A DNA stretch of 64,000 nucleotides. It comes from G965233625 sp965233625 (GTDB lineage: Bacteria; Planctomycetota; Planctomycetia; Pirellulales; Pirellulaceae). Made by a program: the position numbers and the translations under genes. The stretch spans positions 2,604,001 through 2,668,000 of the forward strand of contig OZ247499.1 in the NCBI GenBank assembly GCA_965233625.1, read 5' to 3'. This document shows positions 18,268 to 27,154 of this stretch, piece by piece. The first letter of the stretch is position 1, and each line of letters opens with the position of its first letter. The notes beneath the pieces were generated by a model that ran no database searches, was not told the origin of the DNA, and worked only from the letters and a program-made list of their open reading frames with translations.

Positions 18268-20442
18268 TCATTTCCAGTCGTGCTTGTAGTGCCGCGGCAC
18301 AAGATTCGGCAGCCCGGCTTTGATCTGCGCTGCTGATTCTTCAGTGATGTCGCAGCCCTCTAGATTGAGCTTTTCCAGCGATTGCAACTTCAACAGTTCA
18401 GGCACGCCGTCGTCGGTCAGGCCGGTGTTGTAAGTGAGTGAATTCAACGGCAGATGTTGCAAGTGCTGAAATTCCGCCGCATCCATTTCTTCGTAAACAT
18501 CCCCCAACGTCAATTCTTCCAGGCGACTGAACTCCGCCAATGGCGCCAGCGTGCTGATGCCCGTTTCCGCCAGTGCCAGGCTCTTAATGGGTAGATCTTT
18601 CAAATGCGTTAGACCGTGCCCTTTCAGCGGACATTCGTAGAGATCCACCGTATGCAGCTTTGGCAAGGCGCTGAGGTAACAGAGATCCGCATCGGTCAGA
18701 CCGCATTGACTAAGCAGCGCCTTGGTGCTGGTCGTTTTCAGTTCCGGGTAAACCATCCGGCGCTGGAAGAACCGCAACGCTTCGCGCTGCTGGGTTTTGA
18801 AATCCAGCGCCGCGAATCGTTCATTGCGTTTCTCTTTGAAGGCTTCCACCGCTTCGCGGTCTGCAGATTCGCGCCAGTCGTGGCGGATATCTTGCAGGTG
18901 CTGATGGTCCATCAAGTGCTTCACCGCGGCAGAAGTTGCCGCGGCGCCGCGGAGATTCAGTTCGCGAAGCACCGGCAGCACGTTCAGCTTCGCGATACCC
19001 TTGGCTGTCACACTTGTATTGCTGAGGTCCAGATATTCAATCGTCGGGAACGCGGCCAACGCACTCAGCGAAGCGTCCGTCACATCATTGCCCGTCAGCG
19101 TCAAGCTGTATGGAAATCCGTGACGGAACTCCAGCGCATCGGGACCAAGCTTGAATTCCGCCAGAGCAACGGTCCAATGATCAAACCACTGCACCAGCAG
19201 GTCTTCTGCATCGGCAAGATCATCTTCCTTCTTCGAACATTGCTTGCGGATGAACTCCGCGCGTTCTGTGTCGCCCTGCTTCTGTAGCCACGTAGCCGCT
19301 TTGCGACGTGGCGAAAGGTTTTCCGGGTCGCGGATGATGGCGTCTAACAATTGCTGCCCCGGCTTGGTTGTTTGCAGCAGATCCGGCTTGGGCATGATAG
19401 GTTCGGGTGGCGGCGGCGGTTGCAGCAGATCAACGCCGCTGACATCTACTTCACACAGCGTATCGGTGGTCTGCCCAATCAGCGCCAGGGTTTTCGCATC
19501 GGGCCAGTAGACCATCACCTCCCACATCTCAGCATGATGAGGCGGCGGGCCGCTGAATGTCTGCATGGCGGTTCCCGTCTCCGGGTGCCACACCCGCAGC
19601 CCGCACGTTTCATCGGGGCCGTAGCCGCCGGCAAAGTGTTCGGCAACCAGCAGGTATTTACCGCCCGGCGAATAGATGGCCGCTTTATTCTCTAGATCGC
19701 CTTTACGACGCAGATAACGCAGGATCTTGCCGCTGGATGTATCGAGCACCGCGAGAGATTTACCCGTTCCCACCACAAGATTCTGTCCATCTGGCGAAAA
19801 CGCTGCGGCGTAGCAGTAGGTGTTTTTGTTGTTAAGCGGCGTCTGCCAGAGTAATTCGCCGGAATCCAGATCGATCATTTTCACATCGTCGTCCGACTGA
19901 AACGCCAGCCACTTCTCGTCGGCAGACGCCACAATTGCCCGCGCGCAGATGTGCCCGTAGGTGTACGCCGCCTGTTGCTTCCGTGTTTTCAGATCAAATA
20001 ACCAGAACGAGCTGTAACAGTCCGTCGCCAGAAACTGCTTCCGCTGCGGCAGCAATCGTAGGTCCTGGACGCCCTCGTCGTGGGTGACAACGTGTTTCTC
20101 CTGCCACGTACTGGTTTCAAAATAGACGAATTCCGCATCGTGATCGTGGTTGAAAAAATGGGCGTCGCGGAACGCGATCAGATGTTTGCCATCGGGCGTG
20201 AAGATCACCTTTCCAAAAGGCTGCCCCTCGGGCGGCTGAATGACGTGCACGGGCTCTTCCACGCCATGCTCGTAAATCCAGATACCGCCCGGCGCCTCGC
20301 CGCCAAAGCTGGAACAGTCCACCACAGCAATGTGCGTAGCCTGCGGAGAGAAGGCAATTCCGTCCAAATGGGATAGCCTGTTGAGCTTCTGGTGCTTAAA
20401 TCCGGGCTGCCAGTCCTGCGCTGATGTGGTAGATTCACTCAT
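18268..20442 (-). CDS. WD40-like propeller protein with TIGR02996 domain and leucine-rich repeats
   Basis: A 724-residue protein from the ATG at 20442 (MSESTTSAQDW). About residues 20-350 are WD40-like blades with recurring PDGKHLIA, PDGQNLVVG and PGGKYLLVA strands. Residues about 363-405 match the planctomycete repeat-companion domain TIGR02996 (DAIIRDPENLSPRRKAATWL then ERAEFIRKQ). The C-terminal part is leucine-rich repeats (IEYLDLSNTSVTAKGIAKL, LRELNLRG, LEKLNLEGCDITEESA). No signal peptide, so probably cytoplasmic. Such proteins are presumed scaffolds; no partner is known. An upstream ATG at 20475 adds 11 unconvincing residues. It is convergent with rpoC and divergent from rpsL. Confidence 0.8.
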   Translation of the reverse strand: MSESTTSAQDWQPGFKHQKLNRLSHLDGIAFSPQATHIAVVDCSSFGGEAPGGIWIYEHGVEEPVHVIQPPEGQPFGKVIFTPDGKHLIAFRDAHFFNHDHDAEFVYFETSTWQEKHVVTHDEGVQDLRLLPQRKQFLATDCYSSFWLFDLKTRKQQAAYTYGHICARAIVASADEKWLAFQSDDDVKMIDLDSGELLWQTPLNNKNTYCYAAAFSPDGQNLVVGTGKSLAVLDTSSGKILRYLRRKGDLENKAAIYSPGGKYLLVAEHFAGGYGPDETCGLRVWHPETGTAMQTFSGPPPHHAEMWEVMVYWPDAKTLALIGQTTDTLCEVDVSGVDLLQPPPPPEPIMPKPDLLQTTKPGQQLLDAIIRDPENLSPRRKAATWLQKQGDTERAEFIRKQCSKKEDDLADAEDLLVQWFDHWTVALAEFKLGPDALEFRHGFPYSLTLTGNDVTDASLSALAAFPTIEYLDLSNTSVTAKGIAKLNVLPVLRELNLRGAAATSAAVKHLMDHQHLQDIRHDWRESADREAVEAFKEKRNERFAALDFKTQQREALRFFQRRMVYPELKTTSTKALLSQCGLTDADLCYLSALPKLHTVDLYECPLKGHGLTHLKDLPIKSLALAETGISTLAPLAEFSRLEELTLGDVYEEMDAAEFQHLQHLPLNSLTYNTGLTDDGVPELLKLQSLEKLNLEGCDITEESAAQIKAGLPNLVPRHYKHDWK

Positions 20443-20551
20443 TCTGCATTTTATATATCGAAAACTGGTAAACACACCGCCGCGGCGCAGCTGTTGAGAA
20501 CAGCCCAGCTTAACGCGTGCCGGGTATCTGTTTCAATTGACCATTACCCGG

Positions 20552-20579
20552 TTGACACAGGCTCTCAAACCATTAACCT
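20552..20579 (+). promoter_or_regulatory. weak candidate promoter for rpsL-rpsG
   Basis: A perfect -35 box TTGACA at 20552-20557 is followed after 16 bases by TAACCT, a poor -10. It lies 45 bases upstream of the rpsL start, in the 181-base divergent spacer. Confidence 0.25.
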
Positions 20580-20623
20580 ATTCAATTCGCGCAACTACAA
20601 CTGCCGCAACTAGATAACAAACT

Positions 20624-20989
20624 ATGCCGACAATCAATCAGCTCGTCCGTAAGAAGCGGAAACAGAAACGGAAATTCACCAAGGCGCCCGTGCTGGATAA
20701 GTGCCCGCAAAAGCAGGGTGTTTGCCTGCAAGTGCGTACGATGACGCCTAAGAAGCCGAACTCGGCTCTGCGGAAAATTACGCGTGTACGCCTTTCGAAC
20801 GGCAAGGAAGTCACCGTATACATCCCGGGCGAAGGCCACAACCTGCAAGAGCACTCGATTGTGCTGGTGCGTGGTGGTCGTGTCCGCGACCTGCCAGGTG
20901 TACGGTATCAGGTCGTGCGTGGCGCCCAGGACACGCTGGGTGTCGATGGCCGTAAGCAGTCACGCAGCCGTTACGGCGCCAAGAAATAG
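20624..20989 (+). CDS. rpsL: 30S ribosomal protein S12
   Basis: A 121-residue S12, close to the usual length. It holds MPTINQLVRKKRKQ, the decoding-centre loop TPKKPNSALRK (Lys43 and Lys44 present), GEGHNLQEHS and the second loop GGRVRDLPGVRY. In E. coli numbering, which aligns here without gaps, position 88 is Arg instead of Lys. K88R is a classical streptomycin-resistance substitution in E. coli and Mycobacterium tuberculosis. S12 monitors codon-anticodon pairing in the A site. It is first in the str-type group rpsL-rpsG-fusA. Confidence 0.98.
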   Translation: MPTINQLVRKKRKQKRKFTKAPVLDKCPQKQGVCLQVRTMTPKKPNSALRKITRVRLSNGKEVTVYIPGEGHNLQEHSIVLVRGGRVRDLPGVRYQVVRGAQDTLGVDGRKQSRSRYGAKK

Positions 20990-21010
20990 TCGCCTGACGT
21001 TGCCACATCG

Positions 21011-21038
21011 CAAAGCCGCCAGCGGACCGGCGGCTTTG
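21011..21038 (+). terminator. hairpin between rpsL and rpsG
   Basis: CAAAGCCGCC at 21011-21020 pairs perfectly with 21029-21038 across an 8-base loop, followed by the short T-rich TTTGATT. Probably a partial terminator or attenuator, since rpsG begins 53 bases on. Confidence 0.6.
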
Positions 21039-21091
21039 TTTGATTACTCATTTGTACATATCTCGAATCAAGTTAATAGCAGACATTATTC

Positions 21092-21562
21092 ATGGGCCGG
21101 ATTACCTCCAGTCGCGAACAGCTTCGCCCCGATCCACGGCATGGATCGCTCCTAGCTTCCAAATTTGTCAACTGCCTGATGGTGGACGGTAAGAAGACCA
21201 CCGCCTTGCGGGTTTTCTACGACGCGCTGGAAATCCTCAAGAGCAAAGTGCAGGATGTCGAGCCAATCGAAGTCTTCGAAACCGCGCTTGAAAACATCAA
21301 GCCGCACATCGAAGTCCGCTCGAAGCGTGTCGGCGGCGCCGCCTATCAGGTGCCGATGCAGGTGAGCAAAGCCCGGCAGCAGTCGCTGGCTATCCGCTGG
21401 TTGCTGATCGCCGTGCGTGAAAAGAAGGGCCGCCCCATGCACATGAAGCTGGCCGATGAACTTTTCGCCGCATACAACCGCGAAGGCGCCGCGATGACCC
21501 GTCGCGAAAACGTGCACCGCATGGCCGATGCGAATAAGGCGTTTGCACACTTCGCCTGGTAA
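21092..21562 (+). CDS. rpsG: 30S ribosomal protein S7
   Basis: A 156-residue S7 of normal length. Conserved segments are FVNCLMVDGKKTTA, ALENIKPHIEVRSKRVGGAAYQ, the beta hairpin region (QVPMQVSKARQQSLAIRWL) and MTRRENVHRMADANKAFAHF. S7 starts assembly of the 30S head and contacts the E site. rpsL lies 102 bases upstream; fusA only follows after 320 bases. Confidence 0.97.
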   Translation: MGRITSSREQLRPDPRHGSLLASKFVNCLMVDGKKTTALRVFYDALEILKSKVQDVEPIEVFETALENIKPHIEVRSKRVGGAAYQVPMQVSKARQQSLAIRWLLIAVREKKGRPMHMKLADELFAAYNREGAAMTRRENVHRMADANKAFAHFAW

Positions 21563-21882
21563 ACCGCACGCAGTACAATGACGCCGCGTTCAGACTCCTT
21601 CTGTGCGCGGCGTATTTCATGCGCCGATAAGACTACCGGCCCAAAAAATTACGCGGTTCGCTTCGTTTCTATCAGATACTTTCAGTTCGCCACTCTCAGG
21701 TTTTGCGGAGCCAGATTCAAAATGAGGTTTGGATAGCAGAGGGAAATACGATGAAGAATGACGCCCACCCATCATTTAACTGCAACATCTAGCGCTGCAC
21801 GCACTTCCAGCGATGCATTCACGGCGTTCTAGAATCCCACGGTTGCACTTCATTTCGTATCACCCTGACAAACTGATGAATC
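21563..21882 (+). other. rpsG-fusA spacer, no gene
   Basis: No coding pattern was seen in these 320 bases. An 8-base-pair stem (ACGCCGCG at 21581-21588 with 21606-21613, 17-base loop) just after rpsG may end or attenuate the rpsL-rpsG transcript. The rest is AT-richer and could hold a separate fusA promoter, but no clear boxes were found. Confidence 0.5.
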
Positions 21883-24000
21883 ATGGCACGTAAGATAGAA
21901 AACATCCGGAATATCGGTATCATCGCCCATATCGATGCCGGCAAAACCACGGTGACTGAGAAGATGCTGTTCCTCAGCGGCGCCGTGCACCGCGCGGGCG
22001 GTGTGGATCAAGGCACCGCCACCACGGACGACGACGATGAAGAACGCCAGCGCGGCATCACCATCTACTCCGCCTGTGTGACGTTCGACTGGGGCGACAG
22101 TCATATCAACCTGCTGGATACACCCGGCCACGTCGACTTCACGGCTGAGGTAGAACGCTGCCTGCGCGTGCTCGACGGCGCCGTGGTGGTGTTCAGCGCC
22201 CGCGAAGGCGTGGAAGCGCAGAGCGAAACGGTCTGGCGCCAGGCCAACAAGTACAAGGTGCCGCGGATCGCTTATATCAACAAGCTCGATCGTGAGGGCG
22301 CTAGCTTCGAACGCGTGTTTGACGAAATCGGCGACCGCCTCGAAGCGCACCCGATTGCGATCCAGATCCCTTACGGTCAAGGTCCGTCGCACGTAGATAA
22401 CCCGCTGCGTGGCGTGATCGACCTGATCGAAATGAAGCTGCGGAAGTACGAAGGCGGCGCGCAGAGCCGCGAATTTGAAACGGTCGAGATTCCCGAAGAC
22501 GCGCTGGTCGAAGCGCAGCTTTGGCGTGAACGCATGGTCGAAACGCTTTACGACCACAGCACGGAAATGATGGAACTCGCCCTGGCCGAAGAAGAGATTC
22601 CCGCGGACCTCATCCGCAAGACGCTCCGCGAGGCGGCGCTGGATATGAAGCTTCAGCCGCTGTTGTGTGGCTCTGCTTTGCACGGCGTCGGCGTGCAGCC
22701 GCTGCTCGACGCGGTCGGCCATTACCTGCCTAGCCCGCTGGACCGGCCGCCGGTCGAAGGCATTGAGCCGGGCAAGGTGGATAAGAAAACCAACGAGCCG
22801 GTCACCACCAGCCGCAAGCCCAGCCCCAAAGAGCCGTTCTGCGGGCTGGTCTTCAAGATCCTTCCGCAGCGGACGGGCGACCTGTACTGGATCCGCGTGT
22901 ATTCCGGCGAACTCAAACAGAACTCGCGGATGCTGACGCCGGGCAAAGAGAAGAGCGAAGATAAGAAGGAAAACATCGCGCAGCTCTGGCAGATCTTCGC
23001 CACGCGTAAAGATCCGCAAGGCCAGGTCGATAAAGTTTCGACCGGCGATATCGTGCTCGCCATCGGCCCACGTCACGCCGTAACCGGCGACACCCTGTGC
23101 GACACCAAGGCGCCAATTTTATTGGAGTCAATCGAGTTCCCGGAAACGGTCATCAGCATGGCTATCGAGCCGGAAAGCACGGCGGACCGCAAGAAGCTGG
23201 CGGACACGCTGGACATGCTGCGGCGGCAGGACCCGACGTTCCGCGCTCAGGAGAATGAGGAAACCGGTCAGACATTGATCAGCGGCATGGGCGAGTTGCA
23301 TCTGGAGGTGATCAAGCATCGCTTACTTCGCGACTACAAGCTGGATGTGAAGGTGCACAAGCCGCGCGTAAGCTATCGCGAAACGGTGCAGCAGGCTGCC
23401 GAAGTGACCGGCGAATGTCACCGCATGGTGGCGGGTCAGCAACTGTTCGCCAAAGTCCGTGTACGGATGGAGCCATTCGCAGAAGGGCAGAAAGCTGTCA
23501 CCGTGCTCAACCGTTGTCCGCCTGATACGCTTCCGCCGGAGCTGATTCAGGTGGTGATGGAGCAGTTGCGGTCTAAGGGTGAAGGCGGCGGTGTCAGCAG
23601 CTTCCCGCTGACGCAGCTGAAAGTAACCTTCCTGGGCGGTGAGATGGCCGAGGAAGGCTCGAACGAAATGGCGTTCAACATCGCCGCGAATGAGGCGTTT
23701 GAAGAAGCCATGCAGAAGGCCAAGCCCGCACTGCTGGAGCCTTACATGAAGCTGAGCATTCAGACGCCCGAAGAGTACTACGGCGAATTCGTCAACGACA
23801 TTCAGCGGCGCCGTGGCATCATCGCCCGCACGGAACAGAAGGGCGATACGACGATGCTTGAAGCGCATGCACCGCTCATGGAACTGTTCGGCTACTCCGG
23901 CGCCATGCGGAGCCTCAGCAACGGGCGGGCGGGCACATCGCTTGAACCGCTGAACTATCAGCAGGCGCCGCCGGAAGTCGCCAAAGAGTACGGCCTGTAA
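21883..24000 (+). CDS. fusA: elongation factor G, EF-G2-like class
   Basis: A 705-residue EF-G with all five domains. G1 is AHIDAGKTT at residues 15-23, switch I RGIT at 57-60, G3 DTPGH at 79-83, G4 NKLD and G5 CGSAL. Domain IV (RVSYRETVQ) and the end (LSNGRAGTSLEPLNYQQAP) are intact. The segments SACVTFDW, VERCLRVLDGAVVVFSAREG and QANKYKVPRIAYINKLD resemble the EF-G2/mitochondrial EF-G2 branch more than standard FusA. The switch I flank TTDDDDEERQRG is unusually acidic. EF-G2 proteins can act in ribosome recycling rather than translocation, so the exact job is uncertain despite the str-locus position. Confidence 0.9.
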   Translation: MARKIENIRNIGIIAHIDAGKTTVTEKMLFLSGAVHRAGGVDQGTATTDDDDEERQRGITIYSACVTFDWGDSHINLLDTPGHVDFTAEVERCLRVLDGAVVVFSAREGVEAQSETVWRQANKYKVPRIAYINKLDREGASFERVFDEIGDRLEAHPIAIQIPYGQGPSHVDNPLRGVIDLIEMKLRKYEGGAQSREFETVEIPEDALVEAQLWRERMVETLYDHSTEMMELALAEEEIPADLIRKTLREAALDMKLQPLLCGSALHGVGVQPLLDAVGHYLPSPLDRPPVEGIEPGKVDKKTNEPVTTSRKPSPKEPFCGLVFKILPQRTGDLYWIRVYSGELKQNSRMLTPGKEKSEDKKENIAQLWQIFATRKDPQGQVDKVSTGDIVLAIGPRHAVTGDTLCDTKAPILLESIEFPETVISMAIEPESTADRKKLADTLDMLRRQDPTFRAQENEETGQTLISGMGELHLEVIKHRLLRDYKLDVKVHKPRVSYRETVQQAAEVTGECHRMVAGQQLFAKVRVRMEPFAEGQKAVTVLNRCPPDTLPPELIQVVMEQLRSKGEGGGVSSFPLTQLKVTFLGGEMAEEGSNEMAFNIAANEAFEEAMQKAKPALLEPYMKLSIQTPEEYYGEFVNDIQRRRGIIARTEQKGDTTMLEAHAPLMELFGYSGAMRSLSNGRAGTSLEPLNYQQAPPEVAKEYGL

Positions 24001-24015
24001 CTACGGGAAGCGACA

Positions 24016-24666
24016 ATGGCCAGTGACGAACAGGAACTGCCTGAACTGCTGGTGACAGGTCCGCAGGATAGCGATCGCACCTTCGTCTTCGCCCACGGCG
24101 CCGGCGCGCCGATGGATACGGAATTCATGGAGGCGTTTGCGACGGGCCTGGCAGCGAATGGCGTGTGCGTCGTGCGGTTTGAGTTTCCTTACATGGCCAA
24201 ACGTCGTGAAGATGGCAAGCGCCGTCCGCCGAACCGCGCCCCGGTGCTGGAAGAAACCTTCCGACGGGTGCTGGCTTCACTCAAATCCCACGGTGACGCG
24301 GGCAAGTTGTTCATCGGCGGCAAGTCGATGGGCGGGCGGATTGCCAGCATGATCGCCGTGGAAGAAGAAGTCACCGGCGTAGTGTGCCTTGGTTATCCGT
24401 TTCATCCCACGGGGAAGCCCGAGAAGCTACGCGTCGCACATCTGCAAACTATCCAGACGCCGGTGCTGATCGTCCAGGGTGACCGCGACCCGTTTGGCAA
24501 TGCCGCCGAGGTGGCTACCTACGATCTATCGCAGGAGGTGCAGGTGCACTGGCTGACCGATGGCGATCACAGCTTCAAACCGCGTAAAGCATCGGGCGTG
24601 AGCCTGGAAGAAAACTACGGCGACGCTATCGCGGCAATCACGCGTTTTATCGAAAGCCAGAGCTGA
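24016..24666 (+). CDS. alpha/beta hydrolase of the KANL3/Tex30-like type
   Basis: A 216-residue soluble protein with an oxyanion-loop segment (VFAHGAGAPMDTEFME), nucleophile elbow GGKSMGGR (Ser), an acidic residue in QGDRDPFG and a late histidine in DGDHSFKP, the complete Ser-Asp-His set of an alpha/beta hydrolase. Sequence pattern and size match the KANL3/Tex30 family, whose substrates are mostly unknown. It starts 15 bases after fusA and may share its transcript. Confidence 0.82.
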   Translation: MASDEQELPELLVTGPQDSDRTFVFAHGAGAPMDTEFMEAFATGLAANGVCVVRFEFPYMAKRREDGKRRPPNRAPVLEETFRRVLASLKSHGDAGKLFIGGKSMGGRIASMIAVEEEVTGVVCLGYPFHPTGKPEKLRVAHLQTIQTPVLIVQGDRDPFGNAAEVATYDLSQEVQVHWLTDGDHSFKPRKASGVSLEENYGDAIAAITRFIESQS

Positions 24667-24702
24667 AAGAATCTCTCCAGCTAGCAAAACAGCGAGGGCG
24701 AC

Positions 24703-25344
24703 ATGCAGGTGACGATTGAAGAACATCCGCTGCTGGACGCGCAGATTCTGTTTGCGACATTTCCGGCGGCGTTGGGCAGTATGCCTTCGCCTGTTGAATT
24801 AGTCTCGCAACTGACAATAGGTGCAACGGCGCCGCTTCAGACCAGCGATGAAGTCCGCGCGGCAGTGCGCGACCTGTTCCGCCACGCGGGATATAAACCG
24901 ACTGGTCGCGGGAAGCCCGCATCGGAATATCTGCTGAAGGCGGCCGGGCAGCAGAAGCTTGGTTCGATCAATCTGGCGGTCGATATCTGCAATGTGGTTT
25001 CGCTGCACAGCGGCCTGCCAATTAGCGTGGTGGACGCAGAGAAAACGACGCCGCCCTGGAAGATCGGCGTGGCGCCGGCGGGCAGCAGTTACGTGTTCAA
25101 TCCTTCGGGACAGACGATGGATATCGGCCAGTTGCTGTGCCTGTTTGATGCGGAAGGGCCTTGCGCCAACGGGGTGAAAGATTCGCAGCGCACCAAAACA
25201 TCCGACGCGACGCGGCAGACGCTGACGGTTATCTGGGGCACAACCGCACTACCCGGCCGCGCAACCGAAGCAGCCGCCTGGTACCGGCAACTGCTGGAAA
25301 ATGCTGGTGCGGAAGTGACGGTGCTGGCCGCTACGGCAACGTAA
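24703..25344 (+). CDS. stand-alone B3/B4 domain protein
   Basis: A 213-residue protein resembling the B3/B4 domain of phenylalanyl-tRNA synthetase beta. Supporting segments are GRGKPASEYLLKAA and LGSINLAVDICNVVSLHSGL followed by PISVVDAEK; the N-V-D-x-x-N-x-x-S pattern is typical. In PheRS this domain edits mischarged Tyr-tRNA-Phe; free-standing versions (COG3382) are of unclear function and may edit in trans. GAGGG stands before the ATG. The position after fusA fits a translation role. Its 3' end overlaps the convergent sulfatase gene by 14 bases. Confidence 0.72.
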   Translation: MQVTIEEHPLLDAQILFATFPAALGSMPSPVELVSQLTIGATAPLQTSDEVRAAVRDLFRHAGYKPTGRGKPASEYLLKAAGQQKLGSINLAVDICNVVSLHSGLPISVVDAEKTTPPWKIGVAPAGSSYVFNPSGQTMDIGQLLCLFDAEGPCANGVKDSQRTKTSDATRQTLTVIWGTTALPGRATEAAAWYRQLLENAGAEVTVLAATAT

Positions 25345-26854
25345 CGCCCGCGGGCAGGAAGGTGACTTCGCGGTCGTTCTTCAGCTTTTCACCGGGGGTG
25401 CAGCGGCCATTCTTGACCTGTTTGTCCAGCAGAAGAAGAAGCTCTTTAACCTTGGCCGGGTTTTCTTTGACGAGGTTCTTTTTCTCGCCGGGGTCTGCCG
25501 ACAGGTTGAATAACTGCATCGGCGGCAGGCCCTGCTTCTTGGCGGCTGGCTCTCGCGGGGCGCTCCATCCGCCACTACCGGCGGAGAGACAAAGCTTCCA
25601 GTCGCCCTGACGGATGGCGAAGGAACCGCCGATGGAATGACTGACCAGCGTATCGCGGCCGGTTGTTTCTTCGCCTTCAAACACGGGGTACAAGTCAAAG
25701 CTATCTTCGCCGCCGGTCTTCTGCTTCTGCTGCCCGGTGATGGTTTCCAGCGTGGCGTAGATGTCGGTCAAGCAGGCCAGGGCGTGGGTCTTGCTGCCCG
25801 GTTGAATCATGCCCTTCCAGTGCATGATTAGTGGCACACGGTGGCCGCCTTCGTAAATGTCGGCTTTGTGGCCGCGATATTTTTCGCTGGGGAAGTGGCC
25901 TTTGCTTTGCAAAAGACTGAAATTCGCCTGTGGGGAACAGCCGTTGTCGCTGGTGAAGATAATCAGCGTGTTGTCGCCCAGCCCCTGCTTCTCGACCGTT
26001 GCGATCAGTTCGCCCATCAGATGATCCACCTGCATCACAAAGTCGGCGTACGGGTTCAAACCACTGGCGTCTTTGAAGGGCGGCAGCGGCACGATGGGTG
26101 TGTGAGGCGCCGGAAGTGGCAGGTAGAGAAAGAACGGTGTGCCGTTTTTCGCCTTGGCGGCACGTTGCTCCACATATTCCTTCGACTTATCGAACAGATG
26201 CGGCAGCACCTGCGGGATGTGAAAGTCGGCGCCGGCCGGGCCTTTGCGGTACCAGCCGTACGGGGCTTCGTCTCTGGTAACGCCTGCGGTGCGGTTGGGC
26301 GGCGCGGTGATCTTGCCGGTATCGACCCATACGTAAGGTGGCATATCTAATGAACCACAGTGACCGTAGTACTGGTCGAAGCCGTTGATATCCGGGCCGT
26401 TCTTGACGGGCTTGGTGAAGTCAATCTTGTTGCCGTCTTTATGCCAGTCCCACCCCAGATGCCATTTGCCGATCATGGCGGTGTGATACCCGGCCTTCTT
26501 CATCAGGTGACCGAGGGTCGGGCGGCTGGCGGGAATCAGATGATCGCTATCGCCCCACAGCACGCCCTTGGCTAGCCGCGAACGCCAGTTGTACCGGCCC
26601 GTTAAAAGTCCGTAGCGGGTGGGCGTGCACACAGAGCTGGGTGTATGAGCGTCGAAGAAGGTGACGCCCTGGTTTGCCATCTTCTGCAGGTGTGGCGTTT
26701 TAATTTTGCACTTGGGATTGGTAGGCGAAATATCGCCGATGCCCAGGTCGTCCGCCATCACCAGAATAACATTGGGCTTGGCGGCGTGGGCCGTGGCAGC
26801 CAGCGGCAGCGTTGCGGCAAGCAGCACCAAGAGTGCAAAAGTAAAACGTCGCAT
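25331..26854 (-). CDS. secreted type I sulfatase (arylsulfatase family)
   Basis: A 507-residue protein with an N-terminal signal peptide (MRRFTFALLVLLAATLPLAA, cleavage likely after TAHA). Metal-binding aspartates occur in VILVMADDLG. The formylglycine motif C-T-P-T-R lies at residues 76-80 (SSVCTPTRYGLLTGR) with the modifiable cysteine at 76. Further active-site parts are GKWHLG and FTSDNGCSP. Planctomycetes carry many such enzymes for sulfated algal polysaccharides; the specific substrate is not readable. A formylglycine-generating enzyme is needed from elsewhere in the genome. It stands alone on this strand. Confidence 0.92.
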   Translation of the reverse strand: MRRFTFALLVLLAATLPLAATAHAAKPNVILVMADDLGIGDISPTNPKCKIKTPHLQKMANQGVTFFDAHTPSSVCTPTRYGLLTGRYNWRSRLAKGVLWGDSDHLIPASRPTLGHLMKKAGYHTAMIGKWHLGWDWHKDGNKIDFTKPVKNGPDINGFDQYYGHCGSLDMPPYVWVDTGKITAPPNRTAGVTRDEAPYGWYRKGPAGADFHIPQVLPHLFDKSKEYVEQRAAKAKNGTPFFLYLPLPAPHTPIVPLPPFKDASGLNPYADFVMQVDHLMGELIATVEKQGLGDNTLIIFTSDNGCSPQANFSLLQSKGHFPSEKYRGHKADIYEGGHRVPLIMHWKGMIQPGSKTHALACLTDIYATLETITGQQKQKTGGEDSFDLYPVFEGEETTGRDTLVSHSIGGSFAIRQGDWKLCLSAGSGGWSAPREPAAKKQGLPPMQLFNLSADPGEKKNLVKENPAKVKELLLLLDKQVKNGRCTPGEKLKNDREVTFLPAGVTLP

Positions 26855-27154
26855 TAGCTATCCTCACGATGATTCAGAACAGTTTCAGCCACAGCGGAAG
26901 CCACGGCAGATGATTTGGGGAACCTAGTCTAACGTGCCGCCACGGCGGTTGCATCCGGTTTGACGATCTGCGGGAGATAGACTTCCAGGACGATCCGCCG
27001 TTGGTGGTGTTGAACTTTCCGGGTTGTCGCGATTGCAGGACGGCGCCGGCAGTGTGCCGCTGGCGGGATGATTGCGAAATTGCGGCTGTCGTTTACACTA
27101 CCCCTATCTGTAATTTTAGTTGCTTATTCTCACCCAAGATTCCTGGTTGCCTTT
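26855..27154. other. divergent spacer, sulfatase / Nramp-like gene
   Basis: Three hundred bases without a gene. They must hold promoters for both flanking genes. A TTGCGG at about 27080 upstream of the Nramp-like start is the only box-like sequence noticed, and it lacks a good -10. Confidence 0.4.

Noticed and set aside
16022..18271. Two long minus-strand open frames (342 and 383 codons) opposite rpoC
   Set aside because: Antisense of conserved beta' coding sequence with no recognisable family or start signal.
21850..23076. 408-codon minus-strand frame opposite fusA
   Set aside because: Antisense of the EF-G GTPase domain; composition is typical of a shadow.
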